Source: Gemmatimonadota bacterium (GTDB taxonomy: Bacteria; Gemmatimonadota; Gemmatimonadetes; Gemmatimonadales; GWC2-71-9). Taken from it: a stretch of 64,000 nucleotides of DNA. The translations under genes were made by a program, and so were the position numbers. Positions 16,410 through 24,986 of this stretch are shown here, in pieces. Position 1 is the stretch's first letter, and each line of letters starts with the position of its first letter. Location: the NCBI GenBank assembly GCA_016874005.1, contig VGVQ01000001.1:124001-188000 (forward strand), read 5' to 3'. The notes beneath the pieces are model-generated. The model was not told the origin of the DNA. It saw only the letters and a list, made by a program, of their open reading frames with translations, and searched no databases.

Positions 16410-19333
16410 CGCGCCGCGAGCGTCTTCCGGTTGGCGAGCCCGGTCTCGGCGCCCGTCCCGATCATCGACACCGTCTTCGGCTTCTTCTGCCGACTCTTGA
16501 GGTGCTCGTCCATCTCGAGCCGCGGCACTCCCTCTTTGATCCACTCCGGCGCCGGCAACCCGCGGACGTAGTGATCGAAGTACTCCTGCATCCGGATGGT
16601 GTAGTCCTTCTGGTTCTGGGGCGCCTGCAATCCGTGGTTCTCCCCAACGTATTGCAGCATGATCACGTCCTTGTCCTGCTCCCGAAGCGAGTTGAAGAAG
16701 GTGATCCCCTGGTTGAAGTCGACTGCCCCGTCCTTCTCGTTGTGGAGAATCATGATCGGGGTTTCGACCTGTTTGACGAAGCGATTCGGCGAGTTCCGGA
16801 CATAGGCTTCCGAATGGTCCAGATAGCTCCCCAGGAACCGACCTTGCGAGCTCTCGAAGATCGCCATGTCCGCCGTGCCGGTATTCCAGTACACCGAGGC
16901 ATACATCGAGATCATGTCGGTGAGCGGCGCGCCGGATACGATGCCCGAGAACAGCTTTCCGGTCTGGGTGGCGAGAAAAGCCGACTGGTATCCGCCCCAC
17001 GAGTGGCCGTGCAGGCCGACCTTGGCCGGGTCGACGATCCCGCTCGCGATCGCCGCCTTGACCGCCGGCACCACGCACCACAGCGCCGACATCCCGGGGT
17101 CGTTGACCCGGTAGACGATGTCCGGCTGCAGCACCGCGTAGCCGCGACTGGTGTAGACGCTCGGATTGAAGGCCCGGGTTTCGTTGGGCACCGCGTAGCT
17201 ATGGAGCCCTTGCGAGAGCTTTTCGTAGATGTACACCACCGTGGGATACTTCCTGCCCGGCTCGTAGTTTGCCGGGAGGTAGAGCGCCCCCTGGAGGCTG
17301 TCCCCCTTCTCGGAGACGTAATCGATCAGCCGCGCTCCGGCGGACCAGGCGTACTCCCGCTGTTGGGGCGCCCCGTCGGTGAGCCGGGTCGGTGAGCCGA
17401 ATCGGCCGTCGCTGGTCCAGTAGTCGGGATAGGCGGTGAAGGTCTGCCGGCTGTAGATCCAGGTATCGGCGTTCTTCGCTCGGGCGACCAAGTACTTCGC
17501 GTCGTCGAAGAAGAGCCGCTCGGCGCCCGGGCGGCCCGGCGCGATCCGGGCGAGGCCCTCCTGCTTGGTCCGCTCGCCGTAGACCTGGAGATAGATCGGC
17601 TTGGTGAGGTCGATTCCTCTCTCCTTGGGGTCGATTACCACCCGCCGGGTATAACGGATCCGGTCGCGCCGGCCATTGCCGGTGAGGTTACTGAAGTCTC
17701 CGCCTCCCGTGCCCACCCGCCAGACGTCCCAATTGTCGAACAACAGCACCGACCGGCTGTCGGCGGCCCAGCCTAACGGGAAAACCGGGGGCCGATCGAC
17801 GTTGTGGTCGTCCTCGGTGTCGACGAACGTCGTGGGCGCGCCCTGGCTGATGACCCGGCTCTGCTTCGCGACGAAGTCGTAGACGTGGTATTCGCCGTCG
17901 TGATAGTAGAGCGCCTTGGTGCCGTCGGGCGATCCGAGAATCGGGTAGCGCCCGGCGGTGAGGAACTGGGTCCGCTCGCCGGTGGCGAGGTCGATGGCGT
18001 AGTAGTCGCGCCGCTGGCCGCCATCGATGTTGTCCCGCCGCTCGTACCCGCGCCGGTCGGCGCCCCAGGCAAATCGCTCCCGCGGGGTCAGCTGAACCTC
18101 CCGGAGATCGTCGGTCGCGAGCCGGAGGAACCGCCGGTCCGCCACCCGATACAGCGCTAGATAGCTGTAGGCCTTGTCGCGGCGCTCCTCGACCTGTTGC
18201 ATCGACTGGAGTCGCGCCTCGCGGCCGTGCCAGATGACCAGGCTGGGAAGATCGTCCTCCGAGCCGCCGACGCCGGCCGGAGTCTGCATGATCCCCGGCG
18301 TGCCCGCCACCGGTTTGACGTCCGGCCGCCCGGTCTTGCCCTCCGGGGCACTCCGCCGCGACGTCAGACCGAAGGCGATCGCCCCGAACCCCGTGGTCCA
18401 CTTCGGCGCCCGATCCGGGCTGATCCGCATCCCGGCGGGGAACGAGGCGTCGGCCGACGGGTCGAACACCACCCTGCTTTGGGCCGCGGTGCCGATCCCC
18501 GCGAAACCGACCACCGCGAACACGGTGTCGCCCCGAGCGCTGTCGGGCTTGCCGCGGAGCACCGTCAGCGCGAATCCGCTGTCCGCCCAGGCGAGCCGCC
18601 GATAGGTCGAGGGCTCGCTCTCGAGGGTCCGGACTTGATCGGAGCCGAGGTTCCGGACCTGGAGGCCATTCCCCACCATGTCCTTGGCATCGGTGGTCCA
18701 GGCGAGCCAGCCCCCAGTTTCATCCAGCGCGAACTCGGCGACCGAGCCCACCGTGCCGACGGTTCCAGTCCGAAGGTCGACCAAGAGCAGGTCCGACCCG
18801 GTCGCCCCTTCGGCTGGGTACCGCTGGGCCACCAGCCAATTTGGTCGCTCGCCGGCGAACGCGAACCGGCTGATCTTCTCGAACTCGCGCTGCTGCCCGC
18901 TGGCGAGGTCCACCAGGCCGAGCCGCTGCTGGGCCGGTTTCTTCTCCTTGGCGAGCCGCTTCGTTTCCACCGCGGTCGGGAAGATTGAGTAGGCGAGCCA
19001 GCGGCCGTCGCCCGAGAACAGCACCCCAGCCGCGGGCGGCGCGAAGCTCGGCGCCGTAAAATCGAAACGGGGCGTGGCCGGCTGACCGATCCCGAACCGC
19101 CGTTCGGTGGCGCCCGCGGCGGTCGGACGGACCGCCAGCTCGCCGTCACCTTCGTTAGGCACGAGCTGATAGGCAAACCACTTGCCGTCAGCCGAGATCG
19201 TGGCGGCTCGGATCGAGCGCCAGGAGGCCAAGTCGCTGGCGTCGAGCGTCTTCTGGGTGGAGCCTGACTGGGCGGCGGCGGAACCCGCCAGGAGCACGAT
19301 CGAGAGGGGGCCGAAACAGCGAACCGGGAGCAT
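16406..19333 (-). CDS. secreted S9-family (prolyl oligopeptidase) peptidase
   Basis: This 975-residue exported serine peptidase starts at ATG 19333 with the signal peptide MLPVRCFGPLSIVLLAGSAA. An N-terminal PD40/beta-propeller region (to about residue 690) is followed by the alpha/beta hydrolase domain with catalytic Ser in HGHSWGGYQ (about 778), Asp in EKDGAVDF (about 868) and His in GENHGLQ (about 901). Such enzymes trim oligopeptides in the periplasm. The open frame extends to 19546, but the signal peptide fixes the start. CGTTAGGC octamers lie at 17771 and 19153, in opposite orientation to each other. Confidence 0.92.
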   Translation of the reverse strand: MLPVRCFGPLSIVLLAGSAAAQSGSTQKTLDASDLASWRSIRAATISADGKWFAYQLVPNEGDGELAVRPTAAGATERRFGIGQPATPRFDFTAPSFAPPAAGVLFSGDGRWLAYSIFPTAVETKRLAKEKKPAQQRLGLVDLASGQQREFEKISRFAFAGERPNWLVAQRYPAEGATGSDLLLVDLRTGTVGTVGSVAEFALDETGGWLAWTTDAKDMVGNGLQVRNLGSDQVRTLESEPSTYRRLAWADSGFALTVLRGKPDSARGDTVFAVVGFAGIGTAAQSRVVFDPSADASFPAGMRISPDRAPKWTTGFGAIAFGLTSRRSAPEGKTGRPDVKPVAGTPGIMQTPAGVGGSEDDLPSLVIWHGREARLQSMQQVEERRDKAYSYLALYRVADRRFLRLATDDLREVQLTPRERFAWGADRRGYERRDNIDGGQRRDYYAIDLATGERTQFLTAGRYPILGSPDGTKALYYHDGEYHVYDFVAKQSRVISQGAPTTFVDTEDDHNVDRPPVFPLGWAADSRSVLLFDNWDVWRVGTGGGDFSNLTGNGRRDRIRYTRRVVIDPKERGIDLTKPIYLQVYGERTKQEGLARIAPGRPGAERLFFDDAKYLVARAKNADTWIYSRQTFTAYPDYWTSDGRFGSPTRLTDGAPQQREYAWSAGARLIDYVSEKGDSLQGALYLPANYEPGRKYPTVVYIYEKLSQGLHSYAVPNETRAFNPSVYTSRGYAVLQPDIVYRVNDPGMSALWCVVPAVKAAIASGIVDPAKVGLHGHSWGGYQSAFLATQTGKLFSGIVSGAPLTDMISMYASVYWNTGTADMAIFESSQGRFLGSYLDHSEAYVRNSPNRFVKQVETPIMILHNEKDGAVDFNQGITFFNSLREQDKDVIMLQYVGENHGLQAPQNQKDYTIRMQEYFDHYVRGLPAPEWIKEGVPRLEMDEHLKSRQKKPKTVSMIGTGAETGLANRKTLAAR

Positions 19334-19386
19334 GACGTTGTCGAGGACGCGGGAGCTGCAATAATAGGTCGCGCCGGCGCCGCCAG

Positions 19387-19794
19387 CTAGCCGCGGGCCC
19401 ACCCGTTGGCGGCGATCATCGCGGCGACCCGATCGCGGACCTCGTCCCGGATCCGGCGCACCTCGTCGAGGAAACGCCCCTTGGGATCGGCCAGGGCCCA
19501 GTCGTCTCGAATCACGCCAGGTACCAGAGGACAGGCCTCGCCGCATCCCATGGTGACCAAGTGGCTGGCCCTCGCCGCCAGGTCATCGGTGAGCAGTCGA
19601 GGCACTCGGCCCTCGAGATCGATTCCCTCTTCCCGCATGGCCGTGGCGACCTCGGGGTGAACCCGGGGCCCCGGCGCGGTGCCGGCCGAGATCGCAGCCG
19701 CCTTGGCCGGGTCCGCGAGCGACTCGAACCACGCGGCGGCCATCTGCGACCGGCCGGCGTTATGCACGCACGCGAAGATGACCGTCGCGCTCAT
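19387..19794 (-). CDS. arsC: arsenate reductase, low-molecular-weight phosphatase type
   Basis: The 135-residue protein reduces arsenate to arsenite using the LMW tyrosine-phosphatase fold. It has the CX5R loop CVHNAGRS (Cys9) at the N-terminus and further cysteines in TMGCGEACPL, consistent with the thioredoxin-coupled mechanism. The start ATG overlaps the stop of the upstream aminotransferase by one base (TGATG), so it is the last gene of that minus-strand run. No arsenite exporter or ArsR regulator is next to it. A protein-tyrosine-phosphatase role is a less likely alternative because of the extra cysteine pair. Confidence 0.85.
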   Translation of the reverse strand: MSATVIFACVHNAGRSQMAAAWFESLADPAKAAAISAGTAPGPRVHPEVATAMREEGIDLEGRVPRLLTDDLAARASHLVTMGCGEACPLVPGVIRDDWALADPKGRFLDEVRRIRDEVRDRVAAMIAANGWARG

Positions 19795-21167
19795 CACCCG
19801 GTGTAGTAGCGATCGGCCACGGCCAACGCCTGATCGAGCACGGCGAGCCCTTGGCGAACCTCCTCGGCCGTGATGATCAGCGGCGGGGCCACCTGGAGCC
19901 GATTGAAGTGGTTGAACGGCCAGACCCCGCCGGCCTTGCAGGCCGCCACCACCTCGTTCATCGGGCCCAGCTCCTGGGCCGATGGATTGAACGGCACCAG
20001 CGGCTCCTTGGTCCGCCGATCGCGCACCAGCTCCAACGCCCAGAAACAACCCAGCCCGCGGACCTCGCCCACCGAGGGGTGTTGCTCCGCCAGAGCCCTG
20101 AGCCCCGGGCCGAGCACCTCCTCGCCGATTCGCCGGACCCGGCCGACGATGTCCTCGTCCTCGAACACCCGGATCGACTCGACCGCAACCGCGCAGGCCA
20201 AGGGATGGCCCGAGTAGGTGAGTCCGCCAGGATAGGGCCGCTCGGAGAAGAAGTCAGCGATCGGGGCGGAGATCAGCACGCCGCCTAACGGGACGTACCC
20301 CGAGTTGACGCCCTTCGCGAAGGCGATCAGATCCGGCGCCACCCCCCAGCGATCCACCGCGAACCACTCGCCCACCCGCCCGAAGCCGGCCATCACCTCG
20401 TCGCAGATCAGCAGGATGCCGTGGCGGTCGCAGAGGGCCCGCACTCCCGCCAGGTAACCGTCCGGCGGCACCAGGATCCCGTTGGTGCCGGTGACCGTCT
20501 CGAGGACGATGGCCGCGATGCTCTTGGCCCCCTCGAACATCACGAGTTCCTCGAGATGCCGGAGGACCCGGTCCCGTTCTTCGTCGGGACTCGTCGCGTG
20601 GAACGACGATCGGTAGGGATAGGGTCCGAAGTACCGGACTACCCCGCTGATACCCGGCTCGCTGCCCCAACGGCGCGGCTCCCCGGTCACCGTGATGGCG
20701 CCGGCGGTGGCGCCGTGATAGCTCCGATAAGCAGATAGAATCTTGTGTCGCCCGGTGAACAGTCGCGCCATCCGGACCGCGTTCTCGATCGCCTCGGCCC
20801 CGCCGTTGGTGAAGAACACCCGATCGAGGTCCCCGGGCGCGTGGGAGACGATCAGCCGAGCCGCCTCGCTCCGGGCGTCGTTGGCGAACTGGGGCGCCAC
20901 GGTGCAGAGTTTCTCGGCCTGGTCCTTGATGGCCTGGACCAGCCGGGGATGCTGATGGCCCAAGTTCAGGTTGACGAGCTGAGAGGAGAAGTCGAGATAC
21001 CGCTTCCCGTCGTGATCCCAGAACCAGCAGCCTTCTCCCCCCGCGATCGGCAGCGGCTTGATCAGCCCCTGGGCCGACCAGGAATGGAAGACGTGGCGGC
21101 GATCGAGGGCGGTACCCTCGGCGTTGCTGGCGGAGACCGGAATGGCGGTCGTCGGGGTGGCTGTCAT
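19794..21167 (-). CDS. class III PLP-dependent aminotransferase
   Basis: The 457-residue enzyme belongs to the omega-amino acid:pyruvate/2-oxoglutarate aminotransferase group. The PLP lysine is in AFAKGVNSG (about residue 283), with SYHGATAGA and the D-E-V-M-A-G-F-G-R-V aspartate segment upstream. A good ribosome site (GGAGCAGGA) precedes ATG 21167. The methylmalonate-semialdehyde dehydrogenase gene ends 45 bases upstream. That pairing is typical of beta-alanine or 3-aminoisobutyrate breakdown, where the aminotransferase makes malonate or methylmalonate semialdehyde. Taurine or another omega-amine cannot be excluded. A CGTTAGGC octamer lies at 20283. Confidence 0.88.
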   Translation of the reverse strand: MTATPTTAIPVSASNAEGTALDRRHVFHSWSAQGLIKPLPIAGGEGCWFWDHDGKRYLDFSSQLVNLNLGHQHPRLVQAIKDQAEKLCTVAPQFANDARSEAARLIVSHAPGDLDRVFFTNGGAEAIENAVRMARLFTGRHKILSAYRSYHGATAGAITVTGEPRRWGSEPGISGVVRYFGPYPYRSSFHATSPDEERDRVLRHLEELVMFEGAKSIAAIVLETVTGTNGILVPPDGYLAGVRALCDRHGILLICDEVMAGFGRVGEWFAVDRWGVAPDLIAFAKGVNSGYVPLGGVLISAPIADFFSERPYPGGLTYSGHPLACAVAVESIRVFEDEDIVGRVRRIGEEVLGPGLRALAEQHPSVGEVRGLGCFWALELVRDRRTKEPLVPFNPSAQELGPMNEVVAACKAGGVWPFNHFNRLQVAPPLIITAEEVRQGLAVLDQALAVADRYYTG

Positions 21168-21212
21168 GAGATCCTGCTCCTGGTACCTGTCCGACCGGTC
21201 GCGAGAGGGCGA

Positions 21213-22700
21213 TTACCGGGTTTGGGGAAAGCCGAGATCGATCGCGCTGGTGGCGGGATCGGGCCACCGGCTGGTGACGACCTTGCCACGGGTGTAGAAG
21301 TGAATCCCGTCGGGGCCGTAGATGTGGGTGTCGCCGAAGAGCGAGTCCTTCCATCCGCCGAACGAGTAGTACGCCACCGGCACCGGAATCGGCACGTTGA
21401 CGCCCACCATCCCGCAGGTCACCTCGCGCTGGAACTGTCGAGCCGCTCCGCCGTCGCGGGTGAAGATCGCGGCGCCGTTGCCGTAGGGGTTGCCGTTGAC
21501 GATCTCGAGCGCTTCGGGGTAGCTCGCCGCGCGGACCACCGCGAGCACCGGGCCGAAGATCTCGTCGCGATAGACCGACATGGTCCGAGTGACCCGATCC
21601 ACCAAGGACACCCCGAGGAAAAACCCGCTGCCCTCGAAGCGCCGGGTCCGTCCGTCCACCACCACGGTCGCTCCCTCGGCCTCGGCGGCCCCGAGGTACC
21701 CGGCGACCTTGTCGCGATGCTCGGCCGTGATCAGCGGCCCCATCTCGGCGGCGGGATCTCTGCCGGGCCCGATCGCCACCTTGGGGAGCCGCGCCGCGAT
21801 GGCGTCGACCAGCCGATCGCCGATCGCCCCGACCGCCACCACCACCGAGATGGCCATGCAGCGCTCACCCGCCGAGCCGTAGGCCGCGCTCACGGCGGCG
21901 TCCGCGGCCGCGTCGAGGTCGGCGTCCGGGAGCACCACCATGTGGTTCTTGGCGCCACCTAACGCCTGGACCCGCTTGCCCACCGCGGTGCCCCGCTGGT
22001 AGATCGACCGGGCCACCGGGGTCGACCCCACGAAGCTCACCGCCGCGATGGAGGGGTGCTCGAGCAGCCGGTCGACCGCCCCGCGGTCGCCGTGCACCAC
22101 GTTGAGCACGCCCGGCGGCAGCCCCGCTTCCTCCAGCCACCGGGCCAATAGCACCGAGGCCGAGGGATCTTTCTCGGAGGGCTTGAGCACCACCGCGTTG
22201 CCGCAGGCGATGGCGTTGGCCACCATCCAGAGCGGGACCATCGCCGGGAAGTTGAACGGGGTGATCGCGGCGACCACGCCTAACGGCTGGCGGATCGAGT
22301 AGACGTCGACCCCGGCCGAGACGCCCTCGCTGTATCCCCCCTTGAGCAACTGCGGCACCCCGGCGGCGAACTCCACGTTCTCGATCCCCCGCGCCACCTC
22401 GCCCGCGGCGTCCGAGGGAACCTTGCCATGCTCGCTGGTGATCGCGGCCGCGAGGTCGGCTCGGCGCGCCACCAGCAGCTGGCGAAACCGAAACAGCACG
22501 TCGGCCCGCTTGCCCAACGCCGAGTCCCGCCACGACGCCGCGGCGCCAACCGCGGCCGCCACCGCTCGGTCGACCTCCGCCGCGCTGGCGAAGGCCACCT
22601 CCGCCTGCTGGACCCCCGTCGCCGGATCGAACACCGGACCGAAGCGGCCCGAGGTACCGGGGAGCTCTTTTCCGGCGACGTAATGGTGGATTCGGCGCAT
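21213..22700 (-). CDS. mmsA: CoA-acylating methylmalonate-semialdehyde dehydrogenase
   Basis: The 495-residue aldehyde dehydrogenase converts methylmalonate or malonate semialdehyde to propionyl-CoA or acetyl-CoA. MmsA signatures are ITPFNFPAMVPLWM, the cofactor stretch FVGSTPVARSIY, GAKNHMVV and the catalytic cysteine in GERCMAIS (about 280). ATG 22700 (MRRIHHYV) is taken as start because homologous sequence begins there; a GTG at 22742 adds 14 unconvincing residues. It lies between the aconitase X pair and the aminotransferase on the same strand. An octamer CGTTAGGC lies at 22278. Confidence 0.92.
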   Translation of the reverse strand: MRRIHHYVAGKELPGTSGRFGPVFDPATGVQQAEVAFASAAEVDRAVAAAVGAAASWRDSALGKRADVLFRFRQLLVARRADLAAAITSEHGKVPSDAAGEVARGIENVEFAAGVPQLLKGGYSEGVSAGVDVYSIRQPLGVVAAITPFNFPAMVPLWMVANAIACGNAVVLKPSEKDPSASVLLARWLEEAGLPPGVLNVVHGDRGAVDRLLEHPSIAAVSFVGSTPVARSIYQRGTAVGKRVQALGGAKNHMVVLPDADLDAAADAAVSAAYGSAGERCMAISVVVAVGAIGDRLVDAIAARLPKVAIGPGRDPAAEMGPLITAEHRDKVAGYLGAAEAEGATVVVDGRTRRFEGSGFFLGVSLVDRVTRTMSVYRDEIFGPVLAVVRAASYPEALEIVNGNPYGNGAAIFTRDGGAARQFQREVTCGMVGVNVPIPVPVAYYSFGGWKDSLFGDTHIYGPDGIHFYTRGKVVTSRWPDPATSAIDLGFPQTR

Positions 22701-22829
22701 CAGACGGACCTTGGACGACGACGAGACCGGAAGATACCTCACCCGCGGCGCGGGGCGACAGGCGGCTGCCGCGTCGCTCCTCGATGGCTACCGCGATCTA
22801 CCGGGCGGCCGGCCTTGGCGTCCCGGCAA

Positions 22830-23249
22830 TCACGAAGCAATCGTGACCCCGCCGTCGCTCTCGACCTCGGCGTGCTGGCCGGTCACCACGTCTGCCAGGT
22901 CGGCCGGGTCGACCTGAACGATCGGGACCGGGCGGCCGTAGAGCTCATCCGCCACGATCGACGCCAGCGCCAGGAAGCTGTCCGCCTGGGTTACGATGAC
23001 CGCGGCCGGGGCGGTGCCGAGCCGAACCGATTCGAGAAAGACCGCCGAGGTCGTGCTCGAGCCGCGCGATCCGGGAATGACCAGGACCCGGCCCGCGGCG
23101 ATCGCCCCCGAGAGCGGATGCCGCCGGTCGATGATCTCGCCGGTGGCCTGGTCGTAGCCGCCCCAGAAGCTGAGCGGCTGATCGGCCACGAGCGTTGGCC
23201 CCGCGCCCCGGCCCCTGACGAGCGGGCGGCCTCGGATCAGGCGTGCCAT
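22830..23249 (-). CDS. aconitase X small (swivel) subunit, DUF126
   Basis: The 139-residue protein is the separate swivel domain of the aconitase X family, with the motif PGSRGSSTTSAVFLE that forms part of the active site and the DUF126 ending around ESDGGVTIAS. It overlaps the large-subunit gene by 13 bases, so the two are translated together. Characterised two-subunit members dehydrate cis-3-hydroxy-L-proline in bacteria or mevalonate 5-phosphate in archaea. The substrate here is undetermined. Confidence 0.9.
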   Translation of the reverse strand: MARLIRGRPLVRGRGAGPTLVADQPLSFWGGYDQATGEIIDRRHPLSGAIAAGRVLVIPGSRGSSTTSAVFLESVRLGTAPAAVIVTQADSFLALASIVADELYGRPVPIVQVDPADLADVVTGQHAEVESDGGVTIAS

Positions 23250-24502
23250 GCCGAGTCGTCCCTGATCGTTCGGCCGGCGACGGCCGACTCGACGCAGTCC
23301 GCCAGACTCCCGAACGCCACCCGGGTCCCGAGGAGCCCTGGCGAGTAGTAGGCGTATTTGGCCGAGTTGGTCATCAGCACCTTGGTCTGCTGGTCCAGCA
23401 TCGGCATGGTGAGGACGCAGCTGTCGACCACCACCTCGGCCCCGAAGTCGCGAAGCGGTTGGAGCAGCCCATCCGCTTCGGCCAGCGCGACCATGATCCG
23501 GCTCGAGGTCACCACGAACGCGGTGTCGGGATGGCGGCGGCGGCCGGCCACCAGCGGCGCCAGCTGGCGGAACTCGGCGATCGAGAAATGGGGGCTGCCG
23601 AGCACCACCATGTCAACCGACTCGCCGGCCGCGGTCGACAGCTCGTTCCTGGCGGCGGCCAGCTCGGGCAGTCCGAGCCGGAAGACCCGAGAGGGCGGCC
23701 GGCCTCCGAAGGCGGCCTCGGCCGTGGGCGCCTCGGGGGTGACGCCCACCAGGTGCATCAGGGCCACCGCCCCCGACGAAGCGGACCCGGCGCAGAGGGC
23801 CTTGAGTTGATCTTCGGTCGGCGTCACCGTGAGACCGGTGACTACGGGAATCCGGTCTTGGACCAGCGCCCCGATGGCATGGCCTAACACGGGGTAGAAG
23901 CTGTCCTCGCGCTGGAGCCGTTCCGGGATCCCGACCAGCGCCACCTGGTCCTGCCCGAACCGGTTCTCGGCGAGGTGGAGCCCGAGGGCCGGCACCCGTC
24001 CGGTGATCGCGGCGCAGATGTCGAGGAGGTCCGGGTACCGCTCGGTTCGGGCCCCGATCACCGAGTTGGCGAAGCAGATCGCGTTCGATTCTCCCCAAGC
24101 GAGCTGTTGGCCGAAGGCGGGGCGGAACCGGGTTTGGTACGGGGCGCAGGTCCAGGTGGGCTCGCACCCCATCGAGCGGTAGGCGGCCATCTGGCGCTGG
24201 GCTTTGGCGGCCCACTCCGGCGCCACCGGCCAGCGGGCCCAGCGGTGCTCGTCGATCCCACTCACGTTGAGCGTGGTCGGGACGGTCACCTTGGCACCGA
24301 GGCCGGCCAGCCGCTCGGCGTACTCCAGGGTCGCGTCGCCCATGAACAGGGCGCTGTCGATGTGGGAGCCGACGATGTCGAGCAACGCGGTCGCTCCGCC
24401 CACCTCGGCCATCCGGGTGAGGATCGACATGGCGAGGCGGGCGGCTGGTCCTTGGCCGCCTGCCAGGGTGTCGCGATCGAGGGCGGAGAGTTGGAGGGTC
24501 AC
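23237..24502 (-). CDS. aconitase X large (catalytic) subunit, DUF521
   Basis: This 421-residue protein is the catalytic part of aconitase X, an iron-sulfur dehydratase. Family markers are GSHIDSALFMGDA, ESNAICFANSVIGARTER (about residue 146) and the C-terminal VDSCVLTMP and NSAKYAYYSPG segments. It is the first gene of the minus-strand run large subunit, small subunit, mmsA, aminotransferase, arsC. Bacterial homologues act on cis-3-hydroxy-L-proline, but the usual partner gene for that route (a pyrroline-2-carboxylate reductase) is not adjacent, whereas semialdehyde-metabolism genes are. Function is therefore left open. Confidence 0.9.
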   Translation of the reverse strand: MTLQLSALDRDTLAGGQGPAARLAMSILTRMAEVGGATALLDIVGSHIDSALFMGDATLEYAERLAGLGAKVTVPTTLNVSGIDEHRWARWPVAPEWAAKAQRQMAAYRSMGCEPTWTCAPYQTRFRPAFGQQLAWGESNAICFANSVIGARTERYPDLLDICAAITGRVPALGLHLAENRFGQDQVALVGIPERLQREDSFYPVLGHAIGALVQDRIPVVTGLTVTPTEDQLKALCAGSASSGAVALMHLVGVTPEAPTAEAAFGGRPPSRVFRLGLPELAAARNELSTAAGESVDMVVLGSPHFSIAEFRQLAPLVAGRRRHPDTAFVVTSSRIMVALAEADGLLQPLRDFGAEVVVDSCVLTMPMLDQQTKVLMTNSAKYAYYSPGLLGTRVAFGSLADCVESAVAGRTIRDDSAWHA

Positions 24503-24899
24503 GGGGTCAGTCTACCGCGGCGAGCGTTCGAGCGCCACCAGCCGCGGCGCTGGCGCGGGGCCGATTGGCTGGAGGTGCCGGTCCGGTTGACAGGTTAGCC
24601 TGGGCGGGTCGACGGGTTCCGGGGTGTTGGGGGTTTTTGCTGTGGGGTTGGGGGGTTGGGGGGCTGGGGGGTTGGGGGGTGGGGGTCTGGCGTCTCGGGT
24701 CTCGACGTCGCAGGACTAATGTTTTATCCGGCTGACTTATCCAGCCGCCAACAACCCCGTTTTCGCCGCCTAAATGCGTTCGTGGGGGGTCTTATGCAGC
24801 GGGGCTGGCTGGAGTATCAGTTTATGGGGGCGGTTTTAGACTGCGAGCGGGCCTCGGAACCGGGCGCCGCCTCGCCGCCCAATTACTAGTGGACTGTAC
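24503..24899. other. gene-free spacer at the left edge of the decayed island
   Basis: I see no supportable gene in these 397 bases. They hold the upstream region of the aconitase X operon, the G-rich tract at 24621-24690, and an AT-richer stretch (24715-24890) with a short imperfect hairpin GGCTG-N7-CAGCC. The only open frame through it (77 codons from 24656) is driven by the G tract and shows no protein-like character. Confidence 0.7.
24621..24690 (+). repeat. G-run tract, quadruplex-capable
   Basis: The plus strand carries at least eight runs of four to six G separated by T, TT, CT or short spacers, in a loose GGTTGGGG repeat. Consecutive runs meet the classical G-quadruplex pattern. The tract lies about 120 bases upstream of the aconitase X operon start and just outside the IS remnant. 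It is unlike anything else in the window. Confidence 0.85.
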
Positions 24900-24986
24900 C
24901 AGATAAGTGTTTAGTGCTATATTGGCTGGTATGGACACCCAGCCGATCGCCTTGACGCCCGCCGAGCGGACCGAATTGGAGCGACG
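24900..24986 (+). mobile_element. IS630-family remnant: 5' end and first codons of the transposase
   Basis: ATG 24931 opens a frame beginning MDTQPIALTPAERTELER, which matches the conserved N-terminus of IS630-type transposases. After about 18 codons the similarity stops and the sequence passes into a beta-lactamase-like gene in another frame. The preceding bases (GTGCTATATTGGCTGG) look like the element's promoter. No complete element or second terminus was found, so this is a stub left by a deletion or aborted transposition. The exact left end could not be fixed by eye. Confidence 0.6.

Noticed and set aside
24716-24890. Possible attachment site or RNA gene in the AT-richer spacer
   Set aside because: Only a short weak hairpin (GGCTG/CAGCC) is present; there is no tRNA, direct repeat or recombinase nearby.
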